A stretch of 64,000 nucleotides of DNA, from NCBI RefSeq assembly GCF_002927635.1, contig NZ_PRDS01000008.1, positions 1 to 64,000 on the forward strand. Direction: 5' to 3'. This document shows positions 39,234 through 52,450 of this stretch, piece by piece. Position 1 is the first letter of the stretch; each line of letters begins with the position of its first letter. Below the pieces are notes generated by a model. It was not told the origin of the DNA. It made no database searches and saw only the letters and a program-made list of their open reading frames with translations. The translations under genes were made by a program, and so were the position numbers. Source of the DNA: Albidovulum inexpectatum. Lineage in GTDB: Bacteria > Pseudomonadota > Alphaproteobacteria > Rhodobacterales > Rhodobacteraceae.

Positions 39234-39737
39234 TCAGGCGTGACCCATCGCCCCCGCGATCGCGACCTGCATCGCCTGAACCGGGCTTTCACCGCCCCAG
39301 CAGGCAAGCTGAAAGGCCGGGTAGAAACGTTCGGCCGCCTCGACCGCCTCGGCGATCATCGTATCGACCTGTTCAGGCGATGCAAATTGCCCGCCCGAGA
39401 GGATCAGACCATAGCGCCACACCATCAGCCGCTGTTCGGGCCAGAACGCGAATGCCCCAGCCCAGACACGGTCATTGGCGTGGTTCAAAGTCTCGTAAAG
39501 CGCCCCGATCCGGTCCTGCGGCGGGTCCATATCGAAGCTGCAGATCAGCCGCAGCGTTTCGTCCTGCGCAGACCAGGCAAGAGTTACCGAATAGGTGCGC
39601 CACTGGCCTTCGACCGCCATGGCGATCTGGTCCTCGGCAATACGATCGAAGTCCCATTCATGATTTTCTGCCACCGCCTCGACGATGTCGATGGGGTGCA
39701 GTTCCTCGCCCTGCAGGAAATCTTCGCAATATGCCAT
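39234..39737 (-). CDS. YbjN domain-containing protein
   Basis: A 167-residue acidic cytoplasmic protein of the YbjN/type III chaperone-like fold: HPIDIVEAVAENHEWDFDR, YSVTLAWSAQDETLRLICSF, DRIGALYETLNHANDRVWAGAF and RYGLILSGG. YbjN proteins in other bacteria affect stress responses and motility, but the biochemical role is unknown. It is on the same strand as and upstream of proC-csaA and could be co-transcribed. Confidence 0.88.
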   Translation of the reverse strand: MAYCEDFLQGEELHPIDIVEAVAENHEWDFDRIAEDQIAMAVEGQWRTYSVTLAWSAQDETLRLICSFDMDPPQDRIGALYETLNHANDRVWAGAFAFWPEQRLMVWRYGLILSGGQFASPEQVDTMIAEAVEAAERFYPAFQLACWGGESPVQAMQVAIAGAMGHA

Positions 39738-39903
39738 CTGCGGCCTCGCCTCCTCCGCCGCGGGGATGTCCCGCAGCCCTTCGGTTCATGGGGCGCGAGT
39801 CGATTCCGCCCCTCCAGCCATGCTGTAGGCGAGGCTCTGGCCTGTAAAGCAATATTTTAGAGCGCACCACAAAATGTTGTGGACAACACTGGGGATGGAA
39901 ACA

Positions 39904-40167
39904 TCAGCTCGTGGTGGCGTCGTCGGAGAGCCGCTTTTCCAGCGCCTCGATTCGCGCTTTCAACGCCTCGTTTTCCTCGCGCGCCTTGACGGCCATGGCG
40001 CGGACGGCCTCGAATTCTTCGCGCGTCACGAGATCGCGATCGGCCAGCCAGCGATCCATCCACGATTTCAAGGCGTTCTCGGCCTCGCTGCGCGCGCCCT
40101 GGGCGACGCCCATCGCGTTGGTCATCAGCTTCGACAGATCGTCGAACAGCTTGTTCGGTCCGGTCAT
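39904..40167 (-). CDS. ubiK: Ubiquinone biosynthesis accessory factor UbiK (BMFP)
   Basis: An 87-residue, mostly helical protein. An N-terminal amphipathic region (MTGPNKLFDDLSKLMTNAMG) is followed by a coiled coil (TREEFEAVRAMAVKAREENE, LKARIEALEKRL), the layout of BMFP/YqiC/UbiK. UbiK assists aerobic ubiquinone synthesis together with UbiJ. Start ATG 40167 is the conserved one; the frame extends 10 codons further. It is divergent from lgt, a conserved alphaproteobacterial arrangement. Confidence 0.9.
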   Translation of the reverse strand: MTGPNKLFDDLSKLMTNAMGVAQGARSEAENALKSWMDRWLADRDLVTREEFEAVRAMAVKAREENEALKARIEALEKRLSDDATTS

Positions 40168-40232
40168 CGCATTCTCCCTACCACCGTGTCGCGCCATGGC
40201 CTATATGAGCGCCCACGGCGGAAAGCTCAAGG

Positions 40233-40261
40233 TTGACTTCGCCATTCCAAAGCGGTCTGTC
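40233..40261 (+). promoter_or_regulatory. Putative promoter for lgt operon
   Basis: TTGACT (40233-40238), 17 bases, TCTGTC (40256-40261), 20 bases before the lgt ATG, inside the ubiK-lgt divergent region. The leader would be very short. Confidence 0.4.
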
Positions 40262-40281
40262 CCGTCTGACAGGAGGTCCGC

Positions 40282-41190
40282 ATGATTGCCGCCATACCCT
40301 TTCCCGACATTTCGCCCGATGCGGTCGCGATCGAGCTGTTCGGCCGCACATTTGCCCTGCGCTGGTATGCGCTGGCCTATCTTGCCGGGCTGATCGCCGG
40401 CTGGCGCATCCTGATCGCGTTGATGCGGCGCCCCCAATTGTGGCCCGCCAATCGCGCGCCAGCCGCGCCCGAGCGTATCGACGACCTGCTGACCGCGATC
40501 ATCCTGGGCGTCGTCCTTGGCGGGCGTCTGGCCTATGTGCTGATCTATCGCCCCGGCCATTACCTGTCGCACCCGGCCGATATCATCCGCATCTGGGAGG
40601 GGGGCATGTCCTTCCACGGGGGCTTTCTGGGGGTCGTCGTGGCCGGATTGTGGTTCTGCAGGAAATATGGCGTGCCGCGGATGCAGCTGGCCGACGCCTT
40701 GGCACTGGTCACGCCGATCGGACTTTTCCTTGGGCGGATCGCGAATTTCATCAATGCCGAATTGTGGGGCCGCCCGACCGACCTGCCCTGGGGCGTGATC
40801 TTTACGGGCGTCGCGGCGCAGACCTGCCCCGGCATCCTTTATGGCGAATGCGCGCGCCACCCAAGCCAGCTTTACGAAGCGGGCCTCGAGGGGCTGCTTC
40901 TGGGGCTGGTCCTGTTCATCCTCTTCCGTCGTGGCGCGCTAAAGAGGCCGGGCACCATCACGGGTGCCTTCATTGCGGGCTATGGCGTTTCGCGGTTCAT
41001 CGTGGAATTCGCGCGTCAGGCCGACGCGCAGTTCATCACGCCCGACAACCCGATGGGACATGTGGTCCGGCTGGGCGCGTTCGGGTTGACCATGGGGCAG
41101 CTTCTGTCCCTGCCGATGATCCTGGTCGGCATCTGGCTGATTCTGCGCGCGCAAAGGGGCGGCGCGCCGCGATCCGAGGCAGGCGCATGA
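40282..41190 (+). CDS. lgt: Prolipoprotein diacylglyceryl transferase
   Basis: Attaches diacylglycerol from phosphatidylglycerol to the lipobox cysteine of prolipoproteins at the inner membrane. The 302-residue polytopic protein has [32 protein letters not shown] and the Lgt signature [21 protein letters not shown], then [12 protein letters not shown]. An exact AGGAGG site lies five bases upstream of the ATG. It begins a three-gene operon (lgt, midA-like, pgeF) with four-base and one-base overlaps. Confidence 0.96.
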   Translation: MIAAIPFPDISPDAVAIELFGRTFALRWYALAYLAGLIAGWRILIALMRRPQLWPANRAPAAPERIDDLLTAIILGVVLGGRLAYVLIYRPGHYLSHPADIIRIWEGGMSFHGGFLGVVVAGLWFCRKYGVPRMQLADALALVTPIGLFLGRIANFINAELWGRPTDLPWGVIFTGVAAQTCPGILYGECARHPSQLYEAGLEGLLLGLVLFILFRRGALKRPGTITGAFIAGYGVSRFIVEFARQADAQFITPDNPMGHVVRLGAFGLTMGQLLSLPMILVGIWLILRAQRGGAPRSEAGA

Positions 41191-42263
41191 CGACTCCGCT
41201 GGGCCGGTTTCTGATCCAGCGTATCGCGGCCAGCGGCCCGATCTCGCTGGCCGAGTACATGGCCGAATGTCTGCTGCACCCGGACCACGGCTATTATGCC
41301 ACGCGCGATCCTCTGGGCCGGGCGGGCGATTTCACCACCGCGCCGGAAATATCCCAGATGTTTGGCGAGATGCTGGGACTGGCGCTTGCCCAGGCCTGGC
41401 TGGACCAGGGGCGGCCCACGCCCTTTGTCCTTGCCGAGCCGGGCCCCGGCCGCGGTACGCTCATGTCCGACATCCTGCGCACGATCCGCGCCGTGCCCGG
41501 CATGGCCGATGCCGCCCGCATATACCTGATCGAAGCCTCGCCCACCTTGCGCGCGCGTCAGGCCGAGACATTGAAGGGACATGATCCGGTGTGGCTGGAA
41601 CGGGTCGAGGATCTGCCGGGCGCGCCCCTGTTTGTTGTGGCCAATGAATTCTTCGATGCGCTTCCGATCCGTCAATTCGTGCGCAAGGGAGACGGATGGG
41701 CCGAGCGACAGGTCGGCCTGGTGGACGGGCGGCTTGCCCCCGGGCTCGCCCCGCCGGTGCCGCTGGCCGCTCTGGCGGATCGGCTGGCAGACACCCGCGA
41801 AGGCGACGTCGTCGAGATCTGCCCTGCCCTGCCGGGCATCGCAGCCGAAATCGGGCGTCGCATCGCGGCACATGGCGGCGCGGCGCTGATCGTCGATTAT
41901 GGCGGGTGGCATTCGCTGGGCGACACGTTTCAGGCCGTGCGCGGCCACAGCCCGGTGGATCCACTGGCGGAACCCGGCCTTGCCGACCTGACCGCGCATG
42001 TGGATTTCGAGGCACTGGCGCTTGGTCTGCGCGCGGGGGGCGCCGTGACAACCGCCATGACCCCGCAGGGTGTCTTCTTGGAAAGGCTGGGGATAACGGG
42101 CCGTGCGCAACGTCTTGCCAACGGCCTGTCAGGAGACAAGCTGGAATCGCACATCGCCGCGCATCGCCGCTTGACCCATCCCGGAGAAATGGGACAGTTG
42201 TTCAAGGTCATCGGCGCTCATCCCCCGGGATGTCCGCCACCACCGGGACTGGACCCTGCCTGA
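41187..42263 (+). CDS. SAM-dependent methyltransferase, MidA/NDUFAF7 family
   Basis: A 358-residue methyltransferase: [37 protein letters not shown], the SAM-binding [29 protein letters not shown] and ALIVDYGG are hallmarks of the MidA family. The mitochondrial homologue NDUFAF7 methylates an arginine of complex I subunit NDUFS2, so a role in complex I assembly is a reasonable inference. ATG overlaps the lgt stop by four bases and its stop overlaps pgeF by one. Confidence 0.9.
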   Translation: MTTPLGRFLIQRIAASGPISLAEYMAECLLHPDHGYYATRDPLGRAGDFTTAPEISQMFGEMLGLALAQAWLDQGRPTPFVLAEPGPGRGTLMSDILRTIRAVPGMADAARIYLIEASPTLRARQAETLKGHDPVWLERVEDLPGAPLFVVANEFFDALPIRQFVRKGDGWAERQVGLVDGRLAPGLAPPVPLAALADRLADTREGDVVEICPALPGIAAEIGRRIAAHGGAALIVDYGGWHSLGDTFQAVRGHSPVDPLAEPGLADLTAHVDFEALALGLRAGGAVTTAMTPQGVFLERLGITGRAQRLANGLSGDKLESHIAAHRRLTHPGEMGQLFKVIGAHPPGCPPPPGLDPA

Positions 42264-43030
42264 TGACGATGACGACGACGCTCGAGATCATCACCCACGA
42301 GACGCTGTCGCCGCTGCGGCACGGTTTTTTCACACGCAAGGGCGGCGCGTCGTCGGGCATCTTCGCGGGCCTGAACTGCGGCCACGGCTCCTCGGACCAA
42401 AGCGAGGCCGTCGCGATCAACCGCGAGCGCGTGGCCGAGGCTCTGGGTGTGTCAACGGGCGCGATGATCGGCGTTCATCAGTTTCATTCGGCAGAGGTTG
42501 TGACCGTCACCGGGCCATTGATGGCGCCGATGAAGGCCGACGCGATGGTGACATGCGAGCCGGGGCTGGCCCTGTGCGTTCTGACGGCCGATTGTCAGCC
42601 GGTTCTGTTTGCCGACCACGATGCCGGTGTCATCGGCGCAGCCCATGCCGGATGGCGGGGCACGCTGGACGGGATTCTCGAGGCCACGATCGATGCGATG
42701 GTCGCCCTAGGCGCAAGGCGCAGCCGGATCGTGGCGGTGATCGGCCCCACGATCAGCCAGCGTGCCTACGAGGTCGGCCCCGAATTCATGGAGCGTTTCC
42801 TTGACGAAGATCCATCCTGGTCGCGCTTCTTTGCAGGGGGACCGGGCGACAGGGTGATGTTCGATCTGCCGGCATTCGGGCTGTATCGCCTGCGCGAAGC
42901 CGGCATCGGCAACGCGGAATGGACCCGGCACTGCACCTATTCAGACCCGGATCGGTTCTTTTCCTACCGGCGCTCGGTCCACAGGAAAGAGGCCGATTAC
43001 GGGCGCCTGATTTCGGCGATCCGGCTTTAG
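42263..43030 (+). CDS. pgeF: Peptidoglycan editing factor PgeF (YfiH/DUF152)
   Basis: A 255-residue member of the multicopper-oxidase-like DUF152 family, which in E. coli removes mis-incorporated serine from peptidoglycan precursors. Metal-site motifs are GVHQFHSAEVV, CVLTADCQPVLFAD and GAAHAGWRGTLDGIL, and GPTISQRAYEVGPEF and CTYSDPDRFFSYRR follow. ATG 42263 overlaps the MidA-like stop by one base; a second ATG two codons later is possible. Last gene of the lgt operon. Confidence 0.93.
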   Translation: MTMTTTLEIITHETLSPLRHGFFTRKGGASSGIFAGLNCGHGSSDQSEAVAINRERVAEALGVSTGAMIGVHQFHSAEVVTVTGPLMAPMKADAMVTCEPGLALCVLTADCQPVLFADHDAGVIGAAHAGWRGTLDGILEATIDAMVALGARRSRIVAVIGPTISQRAYEVGPEFMERFLDEDPSWSRFFAGGPGDRVMFDLPAFGLYRLREAGIGNAEWTRHCTYSDPDRFFSYRRSVHRKEADYGRLISAIRL

Positions 43031-43164
43031 GCCTTCACGCATTCTCAAGCTTTTCGCCGTCAAATCGCTATGTCCGCGCCCAATCGCTGCCGCAATTCTG
43101 GGTTGATCATGGGATCAGTAACGAGTGTCCGACATCGCAACCACCCTGCGCGAGGAGACACGGC

Positions 43165-43272
43165 ATGAAAACCGAACGCCGCTGGATTGCCAGCGTTCTG
43201 CGCGAAAGCGCCAAGAATGATGTGACAATGCCCTGGAGCCGCAAGAGCACAGAGCTTTCCGAAGCTGCCTGA
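43165..43272 (+). CDS. Small basic protein (35 aa)
   Basis: A 35-codon gene beginning MKTERRWIASVLRESAKNDV and continuing TMPWSRKSTELSEAA. A GAGGAG ribosome-binding site sits at proper distance from the ATG, and a very strong hairpin follows about 80 bases after the stop. The MKTERRW...PW opening resembles short proteins I have seen in related Rhodobacteraceae, which supports it being real. It is predicted soluble and helical; no function is known. Confidence 0.7.
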   Translation: MKTERRWIASVLRESAKNDVTMPWSRKSTELSEAA

Positions 43273-43354
43273 CGGAAGGGCACCTTCCAGAAAGCTCTGC
43301 GGCCGTCTTGTCCCAAGGCGCCACAAAGTCACTTTGTCCGACATGGACCGCAGG

Positions 43355-43392
43355 CCGGGCCCGAAGATCGTCTTCGGGCCCGGAAATTTCTT
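43355..43392 (+). terminator. Strong intrinsic terminator
   Basis: CCGGGCCCGAAGA (43355-43367) pairs perfectly with TCTTCGGGCCCGG (43371-43383), a 13-bp stem closing a TCG triloop, followed by AAATTTCTT. It ends the 35-aa gene transcript. Confidence 0.85.
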
Positions 43393-43551
43393 AAAAGGGA
43401 CACGGCCAAATCTTGGGCCCTGCGCCTGCAAACACAATGAGCCGAATCGGTTGTAGATCCCGCACGCACCGGCCAATTGTCGCCTGCCCACCAATGAACC
43501 TTGCCATTTGCGCAAGATTGGCCACGCAACCGCTGGCGATTTACCTTTTGT

Positions 43552-43580
43552 TTGACTCTTTCGTGGCCAGCCGCCGATAT
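43552..43580 (+). promoter_or_regulatory. Putative promoter for Hint-domain gene
   Basis: TTGACT (43552-43557), 17 bases, CGATAT (43575-43580), about 60 bases upstream of the GTG start at 43642. Confidence 0.5.
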
Positions 43581-43641
43581 TGGCCCTGTCCGGTGCATCG
43601 GGTGGGGGCCCGCATCCGTGACGATATTTGAGGTCGTTTTC

Positions 43642-44364
43642 GTGACGAGTATTGATCGCTCCGCCAATGCCATGGCGGTTTCCGGCCCCGCATTACATAC
43701 ATCGCTACCCCGGCGCGAAGCCTCCAGCATGGTGGGGCATGGTGACCAATCGGGCACCCGGCTTTGCCGGCGCTACAGGATTTCAACCCTGTTGCCGGAT
43801 GGTTCGATCCTGGATCGCGTCGAGATCGCCCCGGCGGAACCGCCATTCGAATCGGCCTTCGCCGCAATGGGCGCGGGCTGCATGATCGCAACACCCACCG
43901 GCAGTATCGCCGCGATTGACCTGATGCCCGGAACAACCGTTTGCACGGCACAGGGAGCAACCGCTCGCGTCCTGTGGGTTGGGTCGGTCACGATCCATCC
44001 CGCCGAGGCCGAAGCAGGCGGTTCATGCCTTTTCCGGGTGGTGGCGGGTGCGTTTGGTCCGCAAACGCCCGAAACCGATCTTCTGCTTGGTCAGGGTGCG
44101 CTGCTGGCCACGGGCCCTGCCGGCCCCCTGGAGCGTGCCCGGGACATCGTCGATGGCGACAGCATCATCGCGACACGTCCGATCAGCCCGGTCAGCCTGC
44201 ATCAGGTCGTTCTTGACCGGCCGGGCTTGCTTAAAGTCTCGGGACTGTATCTTGCGCCGGGCAAGACTGACCCTGGCACGCGCCGCTTCCGTCGCGCCGA
44301 AGACCGCCGCAGATTCGCCGAACTTTTCGCCGGGCTGTGCCTGTCTGGAATGAACGCCGCCTGA
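43642..44364 (+). CDS. Stand-alone Hint-domain (Hedgehog/intein) protein
   Basis: A 240-residue protein. The Hint fold starts around residue 77 with GAGCMIATPTGSIAAIDLMPGTTVCTAQG (shown here in two pieces: GAGCMIATPTG and DLMPGTTVCTAQG) and ARVLWVGSV, and ends near SLHQVVLDRPGLLKVSGLYLAPG. Cys80 occupies the nucleophile position. The usual SPxHR-type histidine block is replaced by LLLGQGALL, so catalysis is doubtful. Such free Hint proteins are frequent in Rhodobacteraceae. GTG 43642 has GAGGT nine bases upstream; an in-frame GTG eight codons earlier and an ATG at residue 11 are alternatives. Role unknown. Confidence 0.78.
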   Translation: MTSIDRSANAMAVSGPALHTSLPRREASSMVGHGDQSGTRLCRRYRISTLLPDGSILDRVEIAPAEPPFESAFAAMGAGCMIATPTGSIAAIDLMPGTTVCTAQGATARVLWVGSVTIHPAEAEAGGSCLFRVVAGAFGPQTPETDLLLGQGALLATGPAGPLERARDIVDGDSIIATRPISPVSLHQVVLDRPGLLKVSGLYLAPGKTDPGTRRFRRAEDRRRFAELFAGLCLSGMNAA

Positions 44365-44375
44365 GCCCGACGGGC

Positions 44376-44876
44376 TCAGGCGCTGCGCGCCAGACGCTCT
44401 TCCAGCACTTCGAAGGGAACGCCCGGCTTGTCCTTGGCGCAGCGGATTACCAGTGAGGTCTTGACGCTTGCCACGTTCGGGGCCGAGGTGAGTTCCTCGG
44501 TCAGGAAGGTCTGAAAGGTCGACAGGTCTGGCGCGACGCATTTCAGGATGAAGTCGATCTCGCCGTTCAGCATGTGGCATTCGCGCACCAGCGGCCAGCC
44601 TCGGCAACGTTCCTCGAACGCCGACAGATCGGCCTCGGCCTGGCTATGCAGGCCGACCATGGCAAAGACCTGCACCTCGAACCCCAGGGCGCGCGCATTG
44701 ACATCGGCGTGATAGCCGCGGATATAGCCTGCCTCTTCCAGCGCGCGCACGCGCCGCAGGCAGGGCGGAGCCGAGATGCCGACGCGACGGGCCAGTTCGA
44801 CATTCGTCATGCGCCCGTCTTCCTGCAGCTCGGCCAGGATCTTGCGATCGATTTCGTCGAGCTTGTTCGCGCTCAT
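44376..44876 (-). CDS. Lrp/AsnC-family transcriptional regulator
   Basis: A 166-residue regulator. The N-terminal winged helix (LDEIDRKILAELQEDGRMTN, VELARRVGISAPPCLRRVRAL) binds DNA, and the C-terminal RAM/AsnC ligand domain runs from about residue 65 (GFEVQVFAMVGL) to EVLEERLA. These proteins act as amino-acid-responsive octamers. It is divergent from trxB, and an AT-rich repeat element sits between them, making it a candidate autoregulator and trxB regulator. Length is standard. Confidence 0.93.
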   Translation of the reverse strand: MSANKLDEIDRKILAELQEDGRMTNVELARRVGISAPPCLRRVRALEEAGYIRGYHADVNARALGFEVQVFAMVGLHSQAEADLSAFEERCRGWPLVRECHMLNGEIDFILKCVAPDLSTFQTFLTEELTSAPNVASVKTSLVIRCAKDKPGVPFEVLEERLARSA

Positions 44877-44936
44877 GCCACTTGTTCCCCGTTCAGTTCA
44901 GTGCGGACCTTACCAATTCACCCCAATCTGCGCAAG

Positions 44937-46039
<1,103 letters not shown>

Positions 46040-46058
46040 ATCCACCCAAGGTGCAACC

Positions 46059-46129
46059 CGGCCCGGCAAGAGGGAAGAGCGTCCAGCCGATGAAGGCTTG
46101 ATCGGGACGAATTCCGCCTTGCCGGGCCG
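46059..46129 (+). other. Large inverted repeat, candidate structured leader or RNA
   Basis: CGGCCCGGCAAG (46059-46070) is perfectly complementary to CTTGCCGGGCCG (46118-46129). The 47-base interior folds again: CGTC (46080-46083) with GACG (46106-46109) and CCGAT (46087-46091) with ATCGG (46101-46105) around a nine-base loop. The element lies 20 bases after trxB and about 130 bases before sat-cysC. There is no T-run, so it is not a typical terminator. It could be a 5' leader element of the sulfate-assimilation gene; no known riboswitch motif was recognised. Confidence 0.5.
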
Positions 46130-46257
46130 ATATGCAACTTTTGCCCGAATTCACGATCTGACACGCGCGGACGGTTGAACCGCCCAGGCATTCGGGAGTA
46201 TGCGGCACGCAGCGCCGCGTCCGCGGCCATGTCGTTGTCACGAGGATTGTCCGAATC

Positions 46258-47964
46258 ATGACCTTGTCCAATCTCGCTCCGATCCCGGAGCTTTTCGTCT
46301 CGCATGAATCCGCGCAGAAGCTGAAGCACGAAGCGGCAAACCTGCCATCCTGGGATCTGAGCCCGCGCCAGATCTGCGATCTGGAATTGCTGATGAATGG
46401 CGGATTCTACCCGCTGAAGGGCTTTCTGACCCAGGCTGACTACGAAAGCGTGGTCGAGAACATGCGTCTGGCCGATGGGACGCTGTGGCCGATGCCGATC
46501 ACGCTGGACGTGTCGGATGCCTTTGCGGAAACGATCGAGCCCGGCCAGGACATCGCGTTGCGCGACCAGGAAGGCGTGATCCTTGCCATTCTGTCGGTGA
46601 CCGACAAATGGGTGCCGGACAAGAAGCGCGAGGCCGAAAAGGTCTTTGGTGCCGATGATGTCGCGCATCCGGCGGTGAACTACCTGTACCACACGGCGGG
46701 CAATGTCTATCTTGGCGGCCAGATCACCGGCATCCAGCCGCCGATCCATTATGACTTCAAGGCCCGCCGCGAGACGCCGAACGAGCTGCGCGCTTTCTTC
46801 CGCAAGATGGGCTGGCGCCGGATCGTTGCGTTCCAGACCCGGAACCCCCTGCACCGCGCCCACCAGGAACTGACCTTCCGCGCCGCGCGCGAGGCTCAGG
46901 CCAACCTGCTGATCCATCCCGTCGTCGGCATGACCAAGCCGGGCGACGTCGATCACTTTACCCGCGTGCGCTGCTACGAGGCGGTTCTGGACAAGTATCC
47001 GGCCTCGACCACGCATCTGTCGCTGCTGAACCTTGCCATGCGCATGGCCGGTCCGCGCGAAGCCGTCTGGCACGGGATCATCCGACGCAATCACGGCTGC
47101 ACGCACATGATCGTGGGGCGTGACCATGCGGGCCCGGGCAAGAACAGCCAGGGCGAAGATTTCTATGGTCCCTATGACGCACAGGAGCTGTTCCGGCAGT
47201 TCCAGGATGAAATCGGCATCGAAATGGTCGATTTCAAGCAGATGGTCTATGTCGCCGAGCGGGCACAATACGAGCCTGCGGACGAGGTCGAAGAAGGCGC
47301 GACGATCCTGAACATCTCGGGGACCGAGCTGCGCCGCCGTCTGCGCGAGGGATTGGAAATCCCCGAATGGTTCTCGTTCCCCGAAGTCGTGGCCGAACTT
47401 CGTCGCCGCTATCCGCCACGTGCCAAGCAGGGTTTCACGGTATTCTTCACCGGCCTGTCGGGGTCGGGCAAGTCCACGATCGCCAACGCCCTGATGGTCA
47501 AGCTGATGGAGATGGGCGGTCGCCCCGTGACGCTGCTTGATGGCGATGTCGTGCGCAAGCACCTGTCAAGCGAGCTGGGCTTCTCGAAAGAGCACCGCGA
47601 TCTGAACATCCGCCGCATCGGCTTCGTCGCCAGCGAGATCACCAAGAACGGCGGCATCGCGATCTGCGCCCCGATTGCGCCCTATGCGGCAACCCGCCGC
47701 GCGGTGCGCGAGATGATCGAACAGTTCGGCGCCTTCGTAGAGGTGCATGTTGCAACCAGCCTCGAGGAATGCGAACGCCGCGACCGCAAGGGCCTGTACA
47801 AGCTGGCGCGCGAAGGCAAGATCAAGGAGTTCACCGGGATTTCCGACCCCTATGAAGAGCCCGAGAACCCCGAACTGCGCGTGGATACCGAAGGGCTGGA
47901 GGTCGATCACTGCGCCCATCAAGTGATCCTGAAACTCGAGCAGATGGGCCTGATCAAGGCCTGA
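46258..47964 (+). CDS. Bifunctional sulfate adenylyltransferase / adenylylsulfate kinase
   Basis: Activates sulfate to APS and then PAPS in assimilatory sulfur metabolism. In the 568-residue fusion, residues 1-390 are a homo-oligomeric ATP sulfurylase ([24 protein letters not shown] in two blocks, [13 protein letters not shown] with the HxxH motif, GRDHAGPG). Residues ~395-568 are APS kinase (P-loop [43 protein letters not shown]). It replaces CysD/CysN and CysC. No cysH/cysI is adjacent. GAGGA lies about ten bases before the ATG. Transcription ends at a textbook terminator. Confidence 0.95.
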   Translation: MTLSNLAPIPELFVSHESAQKLKHEAANLPSWDLSPRQICDLELLMNGGFYPLKGFLTQADYESVVENMRLADGTLWPMPITLDVSDAFAETIEPGQDIALRDQEGVILAILSVTDKWVPDKKREAEKVFGADDVAHPAVNYLYHTAGNVYLGGQITGIQPPIHYDFKARRETPNELRAFFRKMGWRRIVAFQTRNPLHRAHQELTFRAAREAQANLLIHPVVGMTKPGDVDHFTRVRCYEAVLDKYPASTTHLSLLNLAMRMAGPREAVWHGIIRRNHGCTHMIVGRDHAGPGKNSQGEDFYGPYDAQELFRQFQDEIGIEMVDFKQMVYVAERAQYEPADEVEEGATILNISGTELRRRLREGLEIPEWFSFPEVVAELRRRYPPRAKQGFTVFFTGLSGSGKSTIANALMVKLMEMGGRPVTLLDGDVVRKHLSSELGFSKEHRDLNIRRIGFVASEITKNGGIAICAPIAPYAATRRAVREMIEQFGAFVEVHVATSLEECERRDRKGLYKLAREGKIKEFTGISDPYEEPENPELRVDTEGLEVDHCAHQVILKLEQMGLIKA

Positions 47965-47987
47965 GACGCGCGGGTGCGTCAGATCAC

Positions 47988-48014
47988 AAGGGGCCCCGAA
48001 AGGGGCCCCTTTTT
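47988..48014 (+). terminator. Rho-independent terminator of sat-cysC
   Basis: AAGGGGCCCC (47988-47997), GAAA tetraloop, GGGGCCCCTT (48002-48011) and a T-run: a near-ideal intrinsic terminator immediately downstream of the sulfate-activation gene. Confidence 0.93.
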
Positions 48015-48055
48015 CGTTGCATGACGCGACGCCTCCCTTGCCGGGGCGCGACATG

Positions 48056-48087
48056 AAAAAACGCCCGGGCGCAGCAGCCCCGGGCGT
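48056..48087 (-). terminator. Rho-independent terminator of the atp operon
   Basis: On the minus strand ACGCCCGGG (48087-48079) and CCCGGGCGT (48069-48061) pair over 9 bp and are followed by six T residues. It is 23 bases after the atpC stop and back-to-back with the sat-cysC terminator. Confidence 0.92.
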
Positions 48088-48109
48088 CGTCGATCTTGTG
48101 AAGCAGGCG

Positions 48110-48541
48110 TCAGAAATTCGGCTGGTTCGGATCCAGACCGATATGTCCACCCATGGCAACGAGGTCGGCCAACAGCTTGGCCGCATCGTCCACCATATTG
48201 TGATCCTGTTCGGCCTTGGCCTTTTCAAGGGCAGCCTTCGCCTTGGCGATGAAGCCGTCCAGCACCTCGCGCGTGACTTCCGAGACATGCAGCGAATGCT
48301 CGGCCAGAACCGAGATGCTGTCGCCGTTGATCTCGGCAAAGCCACCGGTCACCGCGTATTCATCGGCACCTTCCGGGCCGTTGATGCGCAGGATGCCCGG
48401 CCGAAGCGTCGTGATCAGCGGCGCATGGCCGGCCATGGCCGTCAGGCCGCCCGCAGCGGCCGGGATGTTGACCTCGGCCACCTTGCGCGAAACCAGCCGG
48501 CGTTCCGGGCTGACAAGCTCGAATTGAATCAGGTCGGCCAT
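48110..48541 (-). CDS. atpC: ATP synthase F1 subunit epsilon
   Basis: Central-stalk regulatory subunit of F1. The 143-residue protein has the N-terminal beta-sandwich (IQFELVSPERRLVSRKVAEV, GHAPLITTLRPGILRI, AVTGGFAEINGDSISVLAE) and a short helical C-terminus (FIAKAKAALEKAKAEQDHN). Last gene of the five-gene atpHAGDC operon, nine bases after atpD, directly before the operon terminator. Confidence 0.96.
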   Translation of the reverse strand: MADLIQFELVSPERRLVSRKVAEVNIPAAAGGLTAMAGHAPLITTLRPGILRINGPEGADEYAVTGGFAEINGDSISVLAEHSLHVSEVTREVLDGFIAKAKAALEKAKAEQDHNMVDDAAKLLADLVAMGGHIGLDPNQPNF

Positions 48542-48550
48542 AATGCCCCC

Positions 48551-50011
<1,461 letters not shown>

Positions 50012-50887
50012 TCAGAGCGCCTCGGCGCCCGAAATGATTTCGATGAGTTCCTTGGTGATCGCGGCCTGGCGCGAGCGGTTGTAGAGGATCGTCAGCTTGT
50101 CGATCATCTCGCCGGCGTTGCGGGTGGCGTTGTCCATCGCGCTCATCCGCGCGCCCTGCTCCGAGGCCGCATTTTCCAGCAGCGCCGCGAAGATCTGCGT
50201 CGCAACCCCCCGTGGCAGAAGATCCTTCAGGATCTCTTCCTCCGAGGGTTCATAATCATGCTGCGCGCTGACGCCTGCGCCCTCTTCTTCCTCGAACTGC
50301 GCCGGGATGACCTGCTGCGCCGTCGGGATCTGGCTGATCACCGACTTGAAGCGGTTGTAGAAGATCGTCGCGACGTCGAATTCGCCCGCGTCAAAACGGG
50401 CCAGCAGGTCGCTTGCGATCTCCGCGGCGTTGTCATAGCCGATCCGCTTCACCTCGGACAGATCGACATGTCCGACGAAGAGATCGCCATATTCCCGCTT
50501 CATCTGCTCGCGCCCCTTGCGGCCAACGGTCAGGATCTTGACCGTCTTGCCCGCGGCACGAAGCTCGGCAATGCGCTGCTTGGCCAACCGCACGATCGAG
50601 GAGTTGAAGCCACCGCAAAGACCGCGCTCGGCGGTCATCACGACCAGCAGATGCGTGTTGTCCGACCCGGTTCCGGCCAGCAGACGGGGGGCCGTATCCG
50701 ACCCCCGGGCTGCCGCGGCCAGGCCCGAGACGACCGCGTTCATCCGCTCGGCATAGGGCCGGGCGGCTTCGGCGGCATCCTGGGCGCGGCGAAGCTTGGC
50801 CGCCGCGACCATCTGCATGGCCTTCGTGATCTTCCGCGTCGACTTGACGCTTTCGATCCTGTTCTTCAGGTCCTTAAGGCTGGGCAT
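50012..50887 (-). CDS. atpG: ATP synthase F1 subunit gamma
   Basis: Rotor shaft of F1, 291 residues. The N-terminal helix [20 protein letters not shown] with [15 protein letters not shown] and the C-terminal helix [20 protein letters not shown] with [12 protein letters not shown] pack into the alpha3beta3 ring; [16 protein letters not shown] is conserved. GAGAGGAG precedes the start. Third gene of the operon. Confidence 0.97.
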   Translation of the reverse strand: MPSLKDLKNRIESVKSTRKITKAMQMVAAAKLRRAQDAAEAARPYAERMNAVVSGLAAAARGSDTAPRLLAGTGSDNTHLLVVMTAERGLCGGFNSSIVRLAKQRIAELRAAGKTVKILTVGRKGREQMKREYGDLFVGHVDLSEVKRIGYDNAAEIASDLLARFDAGEFDVATIFYNRFKSVISQIPTAQQVIPAQFEEEEGAGVSAQHDYEPSEEEILKDLLPRGVATQIFAALLENAASEQGARMSAMDNATRNAGEMIDKLTILYNRSRQAAITKELIEIISGAEAL

Positions 50888-50911
50888 GTCCCTGCTCCTC
50901 TCCTTCGCGCA

Positions 50912-52449
<1,538 letters not shown>

Positions 52450-52450
<1 letters not shown>

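Larger units (their letters stand above)
43273..43641 (+). other. Intergenic region between 35-aa gene and Hint gene
   Basis: A 369-base gap. It holds the strong terminator at 43355-43392 and a sigma70-like promoter at 43552-43580 (both listed separately). Between them an imperfect inverted pair is visible (GGCCAAATCTTG near 43402 and CAAGATTGGCC near 43513). I see no convincing gene or tRNA in it. Confidence 0.6.
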
